Shown: positions 1-10,385 of the stretch, in pieces
Numbering within the stretch: the first letter of the stretch is position 1
How the letters are laid out: the number at the start of each line of letters is the position of its first letter
Origin: Elymus sibiricus
Taxonomy: Eukaryota; Streptophyta; Magnoliopsida; Poales; Poaceae
Assembly: GCA_039707655.1 (NCBI GenBank)
Contig: CM077666.1
Location: 392,975,886-393,039,885, forward strand
Length of the DNA: 64,000 nucleotides
Reading direction: 5' to 3'
The notes under the pieces: generated by a model
The model's input: only the letters and a program-made list of their open reading frames with translations
Database searches by the model: none
Told to the model about the DNA's origin: nothing
Translations under genes and position numbers: made by a program

Positions 1-130
1 ACATGGCATTCAGTTAGCATATCGTAAAGAGAAATTTCGGGTGTAAGCAACTCAGTCTTCCTTCGCATGCTAACAGAGAAGGTTACGGTGCAAGGCTCCT
101 CAGATCTTTCTTAGTATGATATGTGGATAA

Positions 131-365
131 CTTCTGGCATAAGCTACTCTGGCTTCTTCGGTAAGCTACCGCAGAAAGCTTCCGGCATAAGGCACCGAGT
201 CTTCCCCCATAAGCAACCAGGAAGGGAAGCTTCTGAGGTATGCCACCCAGCCTTCTTCAGCACGCTATCCCGGCAGAAGCTTCAAGCATAAGCTACCCAG
301 TCTTCTTCAGCACGATACTCTCGATGGCTTCCCACACAAGCTATCCAACCTTCGTCAGTACGACA
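131..365 (+). repeat. Degenerate short tandem repeats in 3' internal region
   Basis: About five imperfect units of 45-60 bp are built around the words AAGCTTC, GCATAAGCTACC and CTTCTTCAGCACG. Similar units recur in the internal region of the element at 25321-37309 (about 30520-30725 and 36180-36270), so this is inherited element structure and not a local satellite. No coding potential is seen. Confidence 0.6.
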
Positions 366-764
366 CCACCAAACAACTGGCAATAGTAGTACCAGCAATT
401 ATACAGTGCGTTGGCAGTGCATCGTAAGAGTCAAGCCCCCTGGGAACAAGATGTTCAGCTATACATACTTCCATATATGGTGGGCATGTTGGCCAGGTCA
501 CGCAAGTCACCATACAAGGAGCAACTATGTTCAGGGAGGTCTACCCAAAGGAAGGTAAGGATCCGACAGCTACATAAGTCATGCAGGAGGAAGAAGACCA
601 ATATACACCTCAGCACATTGCAAGGACTAATAAGCTATGACGAAAAGGCAATTTGGGATGCCAATCTTGGCAATAGTTGACCAAGCAAGTCTTCTCACAC
701 TTGAGAACCTGGTAGGTGATCCTGATGAACCCTTGCTTGTCTTCTCTTGGTAACGGCACCACGC

Positions 765-1000
765 CTGTGTTCTGAGCTGCTTTCAGCCGTCCGGGGTGGA
801 TGCCGACTTTATGTTTCTCTTTTCAACAACTGTCCCGTGTTCTGAGCTGCTTTTCGGCCATCTCGGGCAGCTGTTGAGTTTCTTTTTGTAGCAGTGACCC
901 CATGCTCTGAGCTATTTTTCAGCCGTCTTAGGGAACTGCTACATTCTTCTTATCAACATGGTCTCATGCTCTGAGCTATTTTTCAGCCGTCTTGAGCCAT
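765..1000 (+). repeat. Four-unit tandem repeat, period about 65 bp
   Basis: The core word TCTGAGCT starts at 771, 841, 906 and 970 and is followed each time by a variant of TTTTTCAGCCGTCTT. The units lie in the non-coding internal region of the Gypsy element. The remaining stretch 1000-2150 holds only short chance ORFs and nothing I recognise. Confidence 0.7.
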
Positions 1001-2192
1001 GATTGAGTTATTTCAGTGATGTCCCAGATCTGAGTTGTAAAGACCGTTCTGGTGGCTACTGATTTATTCATTTATTTCATGCAAGGGGTTCGGATAATCA
1101 TTGCCCTACGGTTAAGGTTCGTGATGGGATAAATTTGCCGGTGAAACGTGTTTGCACTAAGATAAGGATAAGGTATGCTTGTCAGCATGTTGCACCTGAC
1201 AGCACCTATGGAGGTACTAGGCCAAGCTCTTTTGGCAAAGGGCTCGGAAAGAAGGGCAGTAGTGAAGGAACAAGAGCTACAGTGCGGGAACAAAGTGGCG
1301 TGGATACCCAAGACAGCCTGATTCCGAATTGCTCACCATGAATATACATCCAAGGGGACCACCCTGTTTGTAGGAGTTTCATATCACTGTAACCCTCTTG
1401 TCCAACTGCATACGCTTGAAGTTGTCAGCAGCACATATTCAAGCCTGTCGTGTCAGATCAAAGACTTCTTGTCCAGCTCAGCAGTGCGACTCTAACGACC
1501 GCGTTAAAGTATCACACGGCGTATGGATATATCGACAAATGAGTACTCGAGATGCTCTCACATATGGTATTCTGTTGCAAGCAAGGCTCTTCTGCCAGAA
1601 CCATTGTCAGTCAAGACCCCAGAGGTTGTTGCTATAAAGTATTACTCCTTTGTACTGGTCATGGCAGGTGGCAGCCGAGTTGCCAGTATGGATTCGAGAC
1701 AAAGAAGTCAGCCTGGAAGATTCAGACTCCCTACAAGTAGTCAGACTCCGCCAAGAGAAACGATGTGGTTCTCCGTGCTGCTTCAAACCCGGGAAGCATG
1801 CATCAAGTATCTCGATGCAATGACTGAATGTTTCGTGTCCGCGGAAGGCAGTGGTTCACAACTTCACGGAATACTATCAGTGAAAGAATGATGTGTCGAT
1901 CGGGAACCTCTCTCGGACGTATGGGAAGAAGACACATTCCAGTCTTGATAACATGTCAGGTGAACCAGCAGATGTGACAGGATTGGCGTCAGCATAATAA
2001 TGAACATATGAGTAAAAATCTGTCAGAATATGGGTACGGTGAAGCAAACCACCCCGGGCACGACAGTCAGGTCATATGAAATTCAGTGGGAACATTATAC
2101 ACGGAGAAGGATACCTGAGTTGGAACCGGTTTCCTTAAGATTATATATACTTGTTCCCTGAGCAACCAAATATCAAGGACGAGATTTATCTT

Positions 2193-2204
2193 AAGGGGGG
2201 TAGG
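2193..2204 (+). promoter_or_regulatory. Polypurine tract (plus-strand primer site)
   Basis: AAGGGGGGTAGG lies directly before the LTR start TGTGACACCC. The same tract with the same spacing precedes the LTRs at 31725 and 37269 (+) and at 63209 (-). Confidence 0.8.
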
Positions 2205-3590
2205 TTTGTGACACCCTGGTTTTTACCAACTTTTCTTTTCAAAAACCCATTTGATTTTTATTTGGAATTTGGTTTGGATTTTATTTTGAATGGCTCTATG
2301 GACTTAAAACTTGGGAATATTTTTGATTTTGTTTCCCAAGTGAACCAAAGCTTCCAAAAACTTCTCCCAAGTCATGTCATCTCCATTCTTGCCCAATCTC
2401 AATTTTATTCCAATTAGAATATTCCTTCTCCATTAAAGGAATAACCCTTTGAGCTCTGGGTTGTGAAGCAACCTATATTTCTGTTCTTCTAAAAATTCCA
2501 AGAAAATTCTCATAAATCCTTTGGACCATGTGAACCTTGGGTATGTGAAAACATTCAAGATTCCATACTCATGGTGAGCACAGCATCCAATCTCAGTTTC
2601 TGGTCATAATGTCAGTTTATGAAGCAACTATATTTTGTATTGCTCCAGAAATTCTGAAATTAATCCAGGACCTTCTCATACCCTTATGATCAAACTCCAC
2701 CAAATTTTGGCCCATTTTAGTTAGCCAATTTCTCCAGAAAATTCCTCCAAGTTTCTGTTCAGTGGAAAGCTTTGTGAAGGAGGTACCACTTGTACCTGCC
2801 CAAATGCTATGAAATTTTTATGGCACCTTGGCACCACCAAATGACCCACAAATAACAAGTTTCAACTCCAGAAGCCCATCCAAGTGAGTGCATCATCTTT
2901 AGCCAGTTTCTAGACCAGAAATGCAGTTGTAAAGCAACTACATCCAAAACTTGTCCATTTGGTATGAAAATTTTCCAGCATGGGCACCTTCCTACTACAC
3001 CTCAATGTGAAAAATCCTTCCTCTCCAAGCCATATCCATTTTTCCCCAGCTTCTTGCCCAAGTTTCTGTCTAGAAACTTGTCTGGAAGCTAGCCAGCTGT
3101 CCAGGCCATCTCTTGTCAAACCAGAGGCACAGGGAGATCACTGGATGAAAGGACTACAGCGTAGACATGACCAGTCGGGCCAGAGCACACCGCGTGCGCC
3201 AGTGCACGCGGTGACCACGCCTCTGCCACGGCCAAGGTCGCGCTCTGGGCGCCGAACCCTCTCAGGTCTTGCTGGCTCTGCACGCCCGCATCGTCTTGCT
3301 GTGTCCTCTGGTGCCAGGTGCCTCCCCGCCGTCCACCTGGCCCATCTGTAGCTCTCCCATCGCCGGTAGAGCCCTCGCCGGACCCAGCCAAGCGCCGCCA
3401 CGCGCGGCACAGTACGGGCTCTATGGCCGTGCTGGATGGCAGCTTCCCTGCCGCTCCGCGCCATCGCCATTAAGGCCCTGTCTCTCCCGTCACCTCCCCA
3501 CGTGGCTTGGGTGCCAGCACGATGGCCAGTGCAACACGGACGCCGGCGTTTTCCCCACAGCGGCATCCGATACTGGCATCGCCGCCCGGC

Positions 3591-3598
3591 TATAAAAG
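3591..3598 (+). promoter_or_regulatory. LTR TATA box
   Basis: TATAAAAG sits in GC-rich DNA about 1.4 kb into the LTR and is followed by a CT-rich leader (CTCCCTCTCCTCACCACTC), as expected for the U3/R boundary of a plant LTR promoter. Confidence 0.6.
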
Positions 3599-4794
3599 CT
3601 GCTCCCCGAGCCTCCCTCTCCTCACCACTCACCCTCTCTACTTCCTAATCGCCTTCCCGAACCCAGCAGCAGAGCCGGGGAGCCCTCCTTCCCCATCTCC
3701 GGCGAGGTGCTCCGCCGCACGGCCTCTACTTCTCCAGCTCGACTCCATCCACCCCAACCCCAACCAAGACCACCAACGAGCTCATGGTACTCCACTGGTC
3801 CTCCCCAGCCCTTCTCCTCCTCGAGAGCTCGTCGGAATCACCGCATCCGCCGACGCCCGAAACTTGCCATCGCCTGAGAGGAAGGGGCCGACGCCATCCG
3901 GCCACCTCCCTATGAGTTGCGGGTACGAGCGTGCTCACCGTCGTTCGCTTTTTCCATCCCCACCCTCACCCAGCTCCGCCGTGGCCTCTACGCCGGTGAA
4001 CGTTGCCGGTGAGCTCCGCCGTCCGCTGTTCCCTCCTTCTCCTTTTAAAACTGACCCAGGGGGCCCACCTGTCAGCGACTCCCTTCGCTCCCGAAGCGGT
4101 ACTCAAGTGGAGGCATAATCCCGCTCTACGCCTTCGACGTGGCCGCCCCAGGGTTTTCTGATTTTCTGTTTAAATTCAAATAATTCAGAAGTTTGACCCC
4201 AACTTTGACCATCAATATCTTTTAAACCATAAGTCCAAATTTGCATTACTTTTCTTATGAGATCCTCTATTTGCTGGTAAATTTTGGTATTTTTCTGTAT
4301 TGTCTAGAATTTTTGGACAGAGAAAAATTCTATATATGATATTTACAAATGTGTTCAAAAATATTTTTTCAGAGTGATTTTGACTAGTGGGTGAAGACCA
4401 GGAGTATTTCCACACTTCCTTGGTGCAAGGCAAGCCACAACTCTCATTTGCATGATTACATTGCAATATCATGCTTTAAATATTTATTTTCATACTAAAA
4501 TTGGAATCATTCATAAATGGTTTATTTATGGAATACTTGGGGAAATTCCTTGGATATGCTACTGTCATGTTGATAATTAGGATTGTATTTGGCCAGTAGT
4601 CTACAAGCTAGCTGATGCCATGACATTGTTGGGATGTGAGATTACCGTCTATGATTACTTTGTGACTCCGTCTGGCACAGTAATCGAGTAGTCCGTAGCA
4701 GCATCTTAGTCATGTTGCTTCTTGGGCTATTGTGATCTTGTAGTACCAGTTATGACAGAAAGGTCACTCGGGGATAAATTCCTTCATTGTTGGT

Positions 4795-5215
4795 CAAGTG
4801 CCACTGAACCGAGCTTTCCATTGCAGCCACATCTGCCGAAATGGGACGGCCTTAACTTGGGCTAACCTTGTGCTCTTTCATCGGTACCACCAAAGAGGGG
4901 AGGTTATGCGTGCGTGCTACCCTGATCAGGTAGGCAACGATAACCTTGTGAGCCCGGTCTGGTTATTGAGCGTAGGTCCCCGTTTGGGACAGGTTGTATG
5001 GCCACGATGGTGGCAGGTGTCTTAAGTGACACAGGGGCCACCCAGGGCATGACCTTAGAAAGGACGTGTCGGTGGTACGAGGGAAGGGACATAGGTTAGG
5101 CGAGTTTCGTTGGACGAATGTCCATGGTGTGGGTAACGTGCTCAACCTCTGCAGAGTGTAAAACCTATTCGAATAGCCGCGTCCACGGTATTGGACACAG
5201 TTCGTATTAAGTCAC
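4795..5215 (+). promoter_or_regulatory. Conserved LTR block with two palindromes
   Basis: This roughly 420-bp block is shared with the LTRs at 28097-28555, 34507-34967 and, inverted, 60838-61276. It holds the perfect palindromes CTCTGCAGAG (5147-5156) and CTATTCGAATAG (5165-5176). It lies downstream of the TATA box, so it is probably in R/U5. The function is unknown to me. Confidence 0.65.
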
Positions 5216-5926
5216 ACTGTCTGATCAACACCAATGATGGAATGACTTGATAATGATGGAAGAACTTGTCTCAGTATGGTGAGGTATCCACTTGGTGGAA
5301 GGCTGCTAGTAATGTTTGTAGGCGATCTCGGGGATGATTGTCCGAGGTTCTTGAGGTGACCAAGAGTTGGTCACAAGAGTAAGTGGTTCAACCGAGTAGC
5401 CAAGAGCATAGTGGTTCCTATAACTTGCGCAAGGGTGACATTTGGTGGATAGTTTAGCAATAGCATGTTAGTATTTTCTTCCACCCTTTTTAATAACATT
5501 GAAATCTGATATAATCATACTTGCTATGATGTTGTTGTGTTTTGATGCTTGTGTTTGTTGTGAGCTTGCGAGTACATATAAAGTACTCACATGGCGTGTC
5601 ATGCCAGTTTGCAGGTGCTGACCTGTTTGCATAGCCGAGGATTCCGAGTTGCGAGCTAGGACGTGTCCCAGCCAGAGTCCCTGCGGAGTGGAGCCCATCT
5701 TCGTCGTCGTGGTTCTGCTGTTAGAAGTCGTGCCGCTGCTAGCATAGAGCCACCATAGCCGGAGTAGCATCATTGTAACTTTTTTTAACTCTTTGTAACC
5801 CTTGTACTCCAACTGTTTGTAATAAAGAGCTGATTTGTTCTATGCCAAGCACTGCCGTATTCCAGAAGACTTGATCTCTGGGCTGGAATACGGGGTGATC
5901 CGGTGACTCTGAGCCGGGGTGCCACA

Positions 5927-6930
5927 CGAGGCGGCCTCCCGAGGTACCCTCCCGAAGGCGCTCAAGACAAGGGTTGTTCGGCTCGGCCGCGCGGTCCAGT
6001 GCCCATCACGTGGGTGATGCGCACGGCGACGAACGGCGACAGAGGCCGCGCCAGCAGGCACGGATGAAGAGGGTTTCCCCTTTTGTGTCAAGGGAGCAAG
6101 GCCAGCAGTCCACTTCCCAAAGCAACCCCAAAGGTTACCCGATCGGCGAAAGATGACCAAGACGGCGGGCGCGCTGGGGAGAGGTCATCACCGTGCCCAC
6201 CGGCGCATCATGGATCATGCTTTTGCGGGCGAAGACCGCCTTTAGTCAGGATAGCCTGAGCGCCTGTCCCTTTTCAAAACCCGCCAAGTGTGGCAACCCT
6301 TCCCGCCTAAGTTTCGATGGGGAAGAGGACCAAGGCTGGTATAAAGGGACAGTGCTGCCATCGTGGTAGGGTGATCCGATCTAGTCGACTCCTTCCCCTC
6401 CACCTTGTACGCGAGAACGCCTTCTTGCTCACTACAATTGAAACCAAGCAGGAGTAGGGTTTGACACCGTAAGGTGGCCCAAACCTGGGTAAACCGCTGA
6501 GTCCACGGTCCGTCCTCGCTAGCGCGCTCCCGCCATAGCTCCGCCGTAGCTTAGCCGTGGTAGGGGAGGAAGAGGTAGGAACAAGCTCACCCCAGTGTTC
6601 GAACCTTTGGGTCCCCGGAGCCCCACTTTCGACAACGCGCTGGTGGGCTCGGTGATGATCTCCGCCCTGTGTGCCTTGCTGTCTTGGTCTTCTTTCACCA
6701 AACGGGTAGTCCTTGGGACTTGCTTTGGAGGGGGCAGCTGGTGCTGCCCCTTTAGCACCAAAGAGGAAAACCTCTCTGTCTGCGCCCGCTGGCGTGGCCT
6801 CTACCGCCATTCGTCGCCACGCACGTCACCCACATGGTGGGCACAGGACCGCGCGGCTGGCGTTAGGCTCGGTCGACCTCGGGTAGCCGCCTCGGGGGGC
6901 CACCTCGGGAGGCTGCCTCGCGAGGCTTTC
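5927..6930. repeat. Imperfect inverted repeat of Gypsy-derived DNA
   Basis: The left arm (about 5927-6215) and the right arm (about 6625-6925) match as reverse complements at roughly 75% by eye, around a spacer of about 400 bp. Landmarks in both arms are GCGCGGTCC, GTGCCCA and GAAAGA.GACCAAGAC. The spacer contains, on the minus strand, the sequence CTACTCCTGCTTG near a GGTTTACCCAGG motif, as in the Tat LTR at 58880-58935. I read it as overlapping remnants of Tat-like elements in opposite orientation. The 167-codon minus-strand ORF at 6307-6810 lies across it and has no recognisable domain. The rest, 6930-7118, is GC-rich and unassigned. Confidence 0.55.
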
Positions 6931-7118
6931 TGCCGCTGCTGCGGCTAAGTGTTGGTGGTTCGCCCGTGGGGAGGGCTCCTCGTGAGGCTGGCGCCTCGCG
7001 AGACATCTTCGCTCCGCGGTGCCCGCAGTTGGGCCACGTCTTGGGCCATCGCTAAGCATCGCTTCCTGGGCCGTAGGCAGACGGGCCATGGTAACCCGGT
7101 TCCCAATGGCCCGACATG

Positions 7119-7552
7119 GCCCCTCGCGCTGGAGGTAAAAGCCTACTCCTGCTTGATTGCTATTGATGACAATGATCTCGATTACAAGGGTGCTATTTCG
7201 CTACCTAGCTTGCGAGAGATTATAACTTGTTCGTCAATGACCTAGGAACCCCCCCCCCTTTATATAACAGGTTGGGTCCCTGGATTACAATAGGTTTTTG
7301 GGTTATTCCCGTGATCGGAGTCCTACTCTAAACTTGTTAGGTCTCCCATATCTTCCAAGTTCAGGGAAGTCGTATGAAGTCCGGTCTTCTCCTAAGCCGG
7401 CCTTCGTTGCTCTAGGATGGGTCTCCCTCCGGGTCCTTTATCCGGCTTTGGTAGGCCCAAGGGTAAGCCGACCCTGGCCCTTCAGGATTATTGGCGGGTC
7501 TTGGCCCTGGGGCTAAATGCCGGGTTATCCTCTGCGGGTAATATCCCCAACA
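7119..7552 (-). repeat. 3' LTR of Tat-type Gypsy (truncated)
   Basis: On the minus strand it starts TGTTGGGGATATTACC at 7552. It matches 58900-59334 over its whole length, including the C-run and the TTTATATAAC stretch. About 120 bp of the inner end (58780-58899 in the other LTR) is missing at the left edge, where unrelated GC-rich DNA begins. A minus-strand TATA box (TATATAAA) is at 7259-7266. Confidence 0.75.
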
Positions 7553-7566
7553 TTAGCCCCCAAGTT
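7553..7566 (-). promoter_or_regulatory. Polypurine tract of Tat element
   Basis: On the minus strand, AACTTGGGGGCTAA lies directly before the LTR start TGTTGGGG, the expected position of the plus-strand primer. Confidence 0.6.
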
Positions 7567-8644
7567 AGCTTGAATTCATTCATGATAAGCTCCTGAAGAT
7601 CAGAACAAAAAAAACACATTTAGGAGATGATGTGTCGGGTCTTGCTTATGTGCTTATAAGCCGGCTCTTCTCCAAGTCTTGCTCATTTTCCCAGGACTTC
7701 CTGACGGTCCAGTTGTGCAACCTGGCTTATGATCTTGTCTTCCATACTTAGCATTTTTCATGCGTATCTGGCGAGATCTTCTTCCCTCACACGTATCAAG
7801 ATCTGACAAAAATCTAGGTCAAATCCTGTCAATGCGAGAATCAAGGAGCTCTTCCGGTAAAATTTACTGCGGCCCCTAGGGTTTCACGGTGACGCTTCGG
7901 TATTTACCCTGTCTATAAATAGGGCGGCAGGGGTCCCAGATCCATTTTCACTCTGCACCCGCTCAAGTCCTTCTTCTTCCTTTCACCCCCGTCGTTCTTG
8001 CGCCCGTTCAAGCTCACGACCTCCATCAACGTTGGAGCTCTTCCGTTGCTGCCATCACTGCCGGAGCTCGTTCGCATCCGTCGCGGCCGTGCCCATAAAG
8101 CTCAGGAGCATCGAACGCCGTTGCCGCAGATCTATAGGTTCTTCCTTCATCTTGGTTATGCTTCACTGCCACAGTTCTTCGCAGTCCGTCAATGGTTCAT
8201 CATAGTTCATCGTGATCGCTAGTACTTCGTCTGTGAATCTATCCGCCAATGCATATTGTAATGCCTCCGCAACTCATCCATTATTATACTGATTTGTTTG
8301 TTGCCGCGGTAGATTCCCTTTGCTCCTGCATGTAATGTTCATCGCCATAGCTTGGTTTTACCTTCCTTTTACCTTTTCTTTTTTCAGCATTTCGTAGATA
8401 CATAACTTTTGTTAATCTCAACAGTAGCTGTTTATACCGAATTTGTAATCCGGCTCTCGGTTATTCCTTGCCAGCTCATATGGCATGAAGCTTCACAAGT
8501 GGTTATTGGTAGCTTGTTTTTCTTCTGCCGGCTTATGCTTTGATGAACCCAATAAGTCGCGGTGCATAATTCCAATCCCTTCTGCCGGCTCTTATTTCCA
8601 CTGTTACTTTGTAGTTGTCTATTGTTTCATGCGTGTCAAGACCA
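7567..8644 (+). promoter_or_regulatory. Promoter and leader region of the Tat antisense ORF
   Basis: This is a non-coding stretch between the Tat 3' LTR and the ATG at 8645. It has a strong TATA box (TATAAATA, 7914-7921) in GC-rich surroundings, then a CT-rich leader (CTCTGCACCCGCTCAAGTCC, from about 7951) and an AT-rich part. The AT-rich part ends in a possible acceptor (CCTTGCCAG, near 8475), so a 5'-UTR intron is possible but unproven. The layout looks like a plant polymerase II promoter on the strand opposite to gag-pol. Confidence 0.5.
7914..7921 (+). promoter_or_regulatory. TATA box for antisense ORF
   Basis: TATAAATA is followed by GGGCGGCAGG and a pyrimidine-rich leader. It points toward the ORF start at 8645 and away from the LTR. 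Confidence 0.5.
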
Positions 8645-8679
8645 TGGCTCCCAAGAATAAATGGAAGCAAACCGCAGAG
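8645..8679 (+). pseudogene. Tat antisense ORF, N-terminal fragment
   Basis: ATG followed by 11 clean codons (MAPKNKWKQTAE) is cut by the insertion at 8680. The position (plus strand, between the 3' LTR and pol of a minus-strand Tat element, downstream of a TATA box) suggests this is the start of the antisense ORF whose C-terminal part lies at 37310-39292. The middle of the gene is lost. The link between the two ends is inference from position and strand. No domain can be named from this fragment. Confidence 0.45.
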
Positions 8680-10215
8680 TGATACGTCTCTGTCGTATCT
8701 ATAATTTTTTATTGTTTCATGCCATTATCCTACAATTTCCACATACTTTTGGCAACATTTTATATGATTTCTTGGACTACATATTGATCCAGTGCACAGT
8801 GTCAGTTCCTGTTTGTTGCATGTTTTTTGTTTCGCAAAAAATCTATATCAAATGAAGTCCAAACACGATAAAATTTTACAGAGATTTTTTTTGGAATATA
8901 TGTGATTTTTAGGAAAAAGAATCAATGCGAGATGATGCTCGAGGGAGCCACAAGCTCAGACGGCGCGCCCCCTACCCCAGGGTGCGCCATGTGAGCTTGT
9001 GACTCCTCCGTAAGTCGGTTGGGGCCCTTCTTTCGCAGAAAGAAAGATAATATCCAGAAAAAAATTGTGTTAAAATTTCATCCCAATCGGGGTTACGGAT
9101 CTCCGGCAATATAAGAAATGGTGAAGGGCCAGAAAATAGAAGCGTGAAACAGAAGAGAACAGAGAGAGAGATCCAATCTCGGAGGGGCTCCTGCCCTCCG
9201 GGAGCCATGGCGGCCAAGGACTAGAGGGGAAACCCTCATCCTATATAGGGGGATGGCCAAGCAAGAATAAGAAGGAGGGGGGCTCTCTGCCCCTCTCTCC
9301 CGGTGGCGCCGAAACGCCGCCGGGGGAACCATCGTGTGACGGCGATCTACTCCAACAACTCCGTCATCTTCATCAACACCTCCATCACCTTCCCTCATCT
9401 ATTTTCTGCGGTTCACTCTCTCGCAACCCGCTGTACCCCCTACTTGAACATGGTGCTTTATGCTTCATATTATTTTCCAATGATGTGTTGCCATCCTATG
9501 ATGTTTGAGTAGATTTTTGTTGTCCTATGGGTGATTGGTGAATTGCTATGATTGGTTTAAATTGCTTGTGGTTATGTTGCTATCCTTTGGTGCCCATCAT
9601 ATGAGAGCGCGCGTGGATCACACCATAGGGTTAGTTGTATATTGATAGGACTATGCATTGGAGGGCAAGAGTGACAGAAGCTTCTTCCTACCATAGAAAT
9701 TGATTCATACGGGATTGAAGGGGGACCAATATATCTTAATTCTATGATTGGGTTTTACCTTAATGAACTTTAGTAGTTGCAAATGCTTGCTAATAGTTCC
9801 AATCATAAGTGCATAGAATTCCAAGTGAGGGATGACATGCTAGCAGTGGCCTCTCCCACATAAAAACTTGCTATCGGTCTAGTAACTTAGCCAATTGCTT
9901 AGGGACAATTCCGCAAATCCTACCACCAATTTTCCACACTCACTATACTAACTTAATTGTACTTTTATTAGAACAGCATCTAATTTAAATCTTCCTGTTC
10001 TTTATTATCTTGCAAACTTATCCTATTACACCTACAAAGTACTTCTAGTTTTATTACTTGTTTCTAGGTAAAGCAAACGTTGGTGTGCATAGAGTTGTAT
10101 CGGTGGTCGATAGAACTTGAAGAGAATATAAATTCTACCTTTAGCTCCTCGTTGGGTTCGACACTCTTATTTATCGAAAAAGCTACAATTGATCCCCTAC
10201 ACTTGTGGGTTATCA
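8680..10215 (+). repeat. 5' LTR of non-autonomous Gypsy
   Basis: The LTR starts TGATACGTCTCTGTCG, ends CTTGTGGGTTATCA and is 1,536 bp long. The 3' copy at 14693-15399 plus 24966-25320 matches it closely, with scattered substitutions. A possible TATA box (CTATATAG, 9241-9248) is not preserved in the 3' copy. Confidence 0.85.
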
Positions 10216-10226
10216 AGACCTTTTTC

Positions 10227-10246
10227 CGGTGCCGTTGCCGGGGAGC
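10227..10246 (+). promoter_or_regulatory. Primer-binding site (tRNA-Asp type)
   Basis: CCGGTGCCGTTGCCGGGGAG begins 11 bp after the LTR. It is one or two changes from the TGGCGCCGTTGCC form common in Athila/Sabrina-like elements. The tRNA assignment is from family knowledge. Confidence 0.6.
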
Positions 10247-10385
10247 AATAGAGTGGGGTGACTATTCTCGTGTGCGCTTGTTGGCTTTATCTCCAAGTAG
10301 TTTTTATTTTGTGCTCTTGTTTTCTATCTTTAGTTTTGGTTAGGAAACGTAAAATACCAAAAAAATAGTTGTACTTGCTAACCCA

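Larger units (their letters stand above)
1..5926 (+). mobile_element. Chromovirus-derived Gypsy LTR element, 3' part
   Basis: The 5' end lies outside the window. The internal part (1-2206) has no intact coding sequence. It ends in a short stretch at about 2150-2206 whose translation (LFPEQP, then KGGRFVTPW) matches the end of the chromovirus pol frame seen on the minus strand near 63250. A polypurine tract and a 3.7-kb LTR follow. I infer a non-autonomous or decayed relative of a Tekay/Del-type chromovirus. The target-site duplication cannot be checked because the 5' LTR is not present. Confidence 0.8.
2207..5926 (+). repeat. 3' LTR of chromovirus-derived Gypsy
   Basis: The LTR starts TGTGACACCCTGG and ends GGGGTGCCACA, with TG...CA termini and a length of 3,720 bp. 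It has an AT-rich U3, a GC-rich promoter-proximal part (about 3150-4130) with a TATA box, and a conserved block near 4795-5215. The minus-strand LTR at 60266-63209 has the same ends and the same conserved block but is about 0.8 kb shorter, so they are related subfamilies. The 203-codon ORF at 3507-4118 is a by-product of the GC-rich leader and not a gene. Confidence 0.85.

Noticed and set aside
1523..1891. 122-codon plus-strand ORF in the left Gypsy internal region
   Set aside because: No domain, overlaps other frames, lies in a degenerate non-coding region, and has no counterpart in the related element at 25321-37309.
3138..3632. 164-codon minus-strand ORF
   Set aside because: A composition-driven frame opposite the LTR promoter; Arg-rich with no motif, and not kept in related LTRs.
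3507..4118. 203-codon plus-strand ORF in GC-rich DNA
   Set aside because: It lies inside an LTR downstream of the TATA box, is Pro/Ser-rich from composition, overlaps other long frames on both strands and has no domain.
6307..6810. 167-codon minus-strand ORF
   Set aside because: It spans half of an inverted repeat made of retroelement remnants; no domain, and the matching arm does not preserve the frame.
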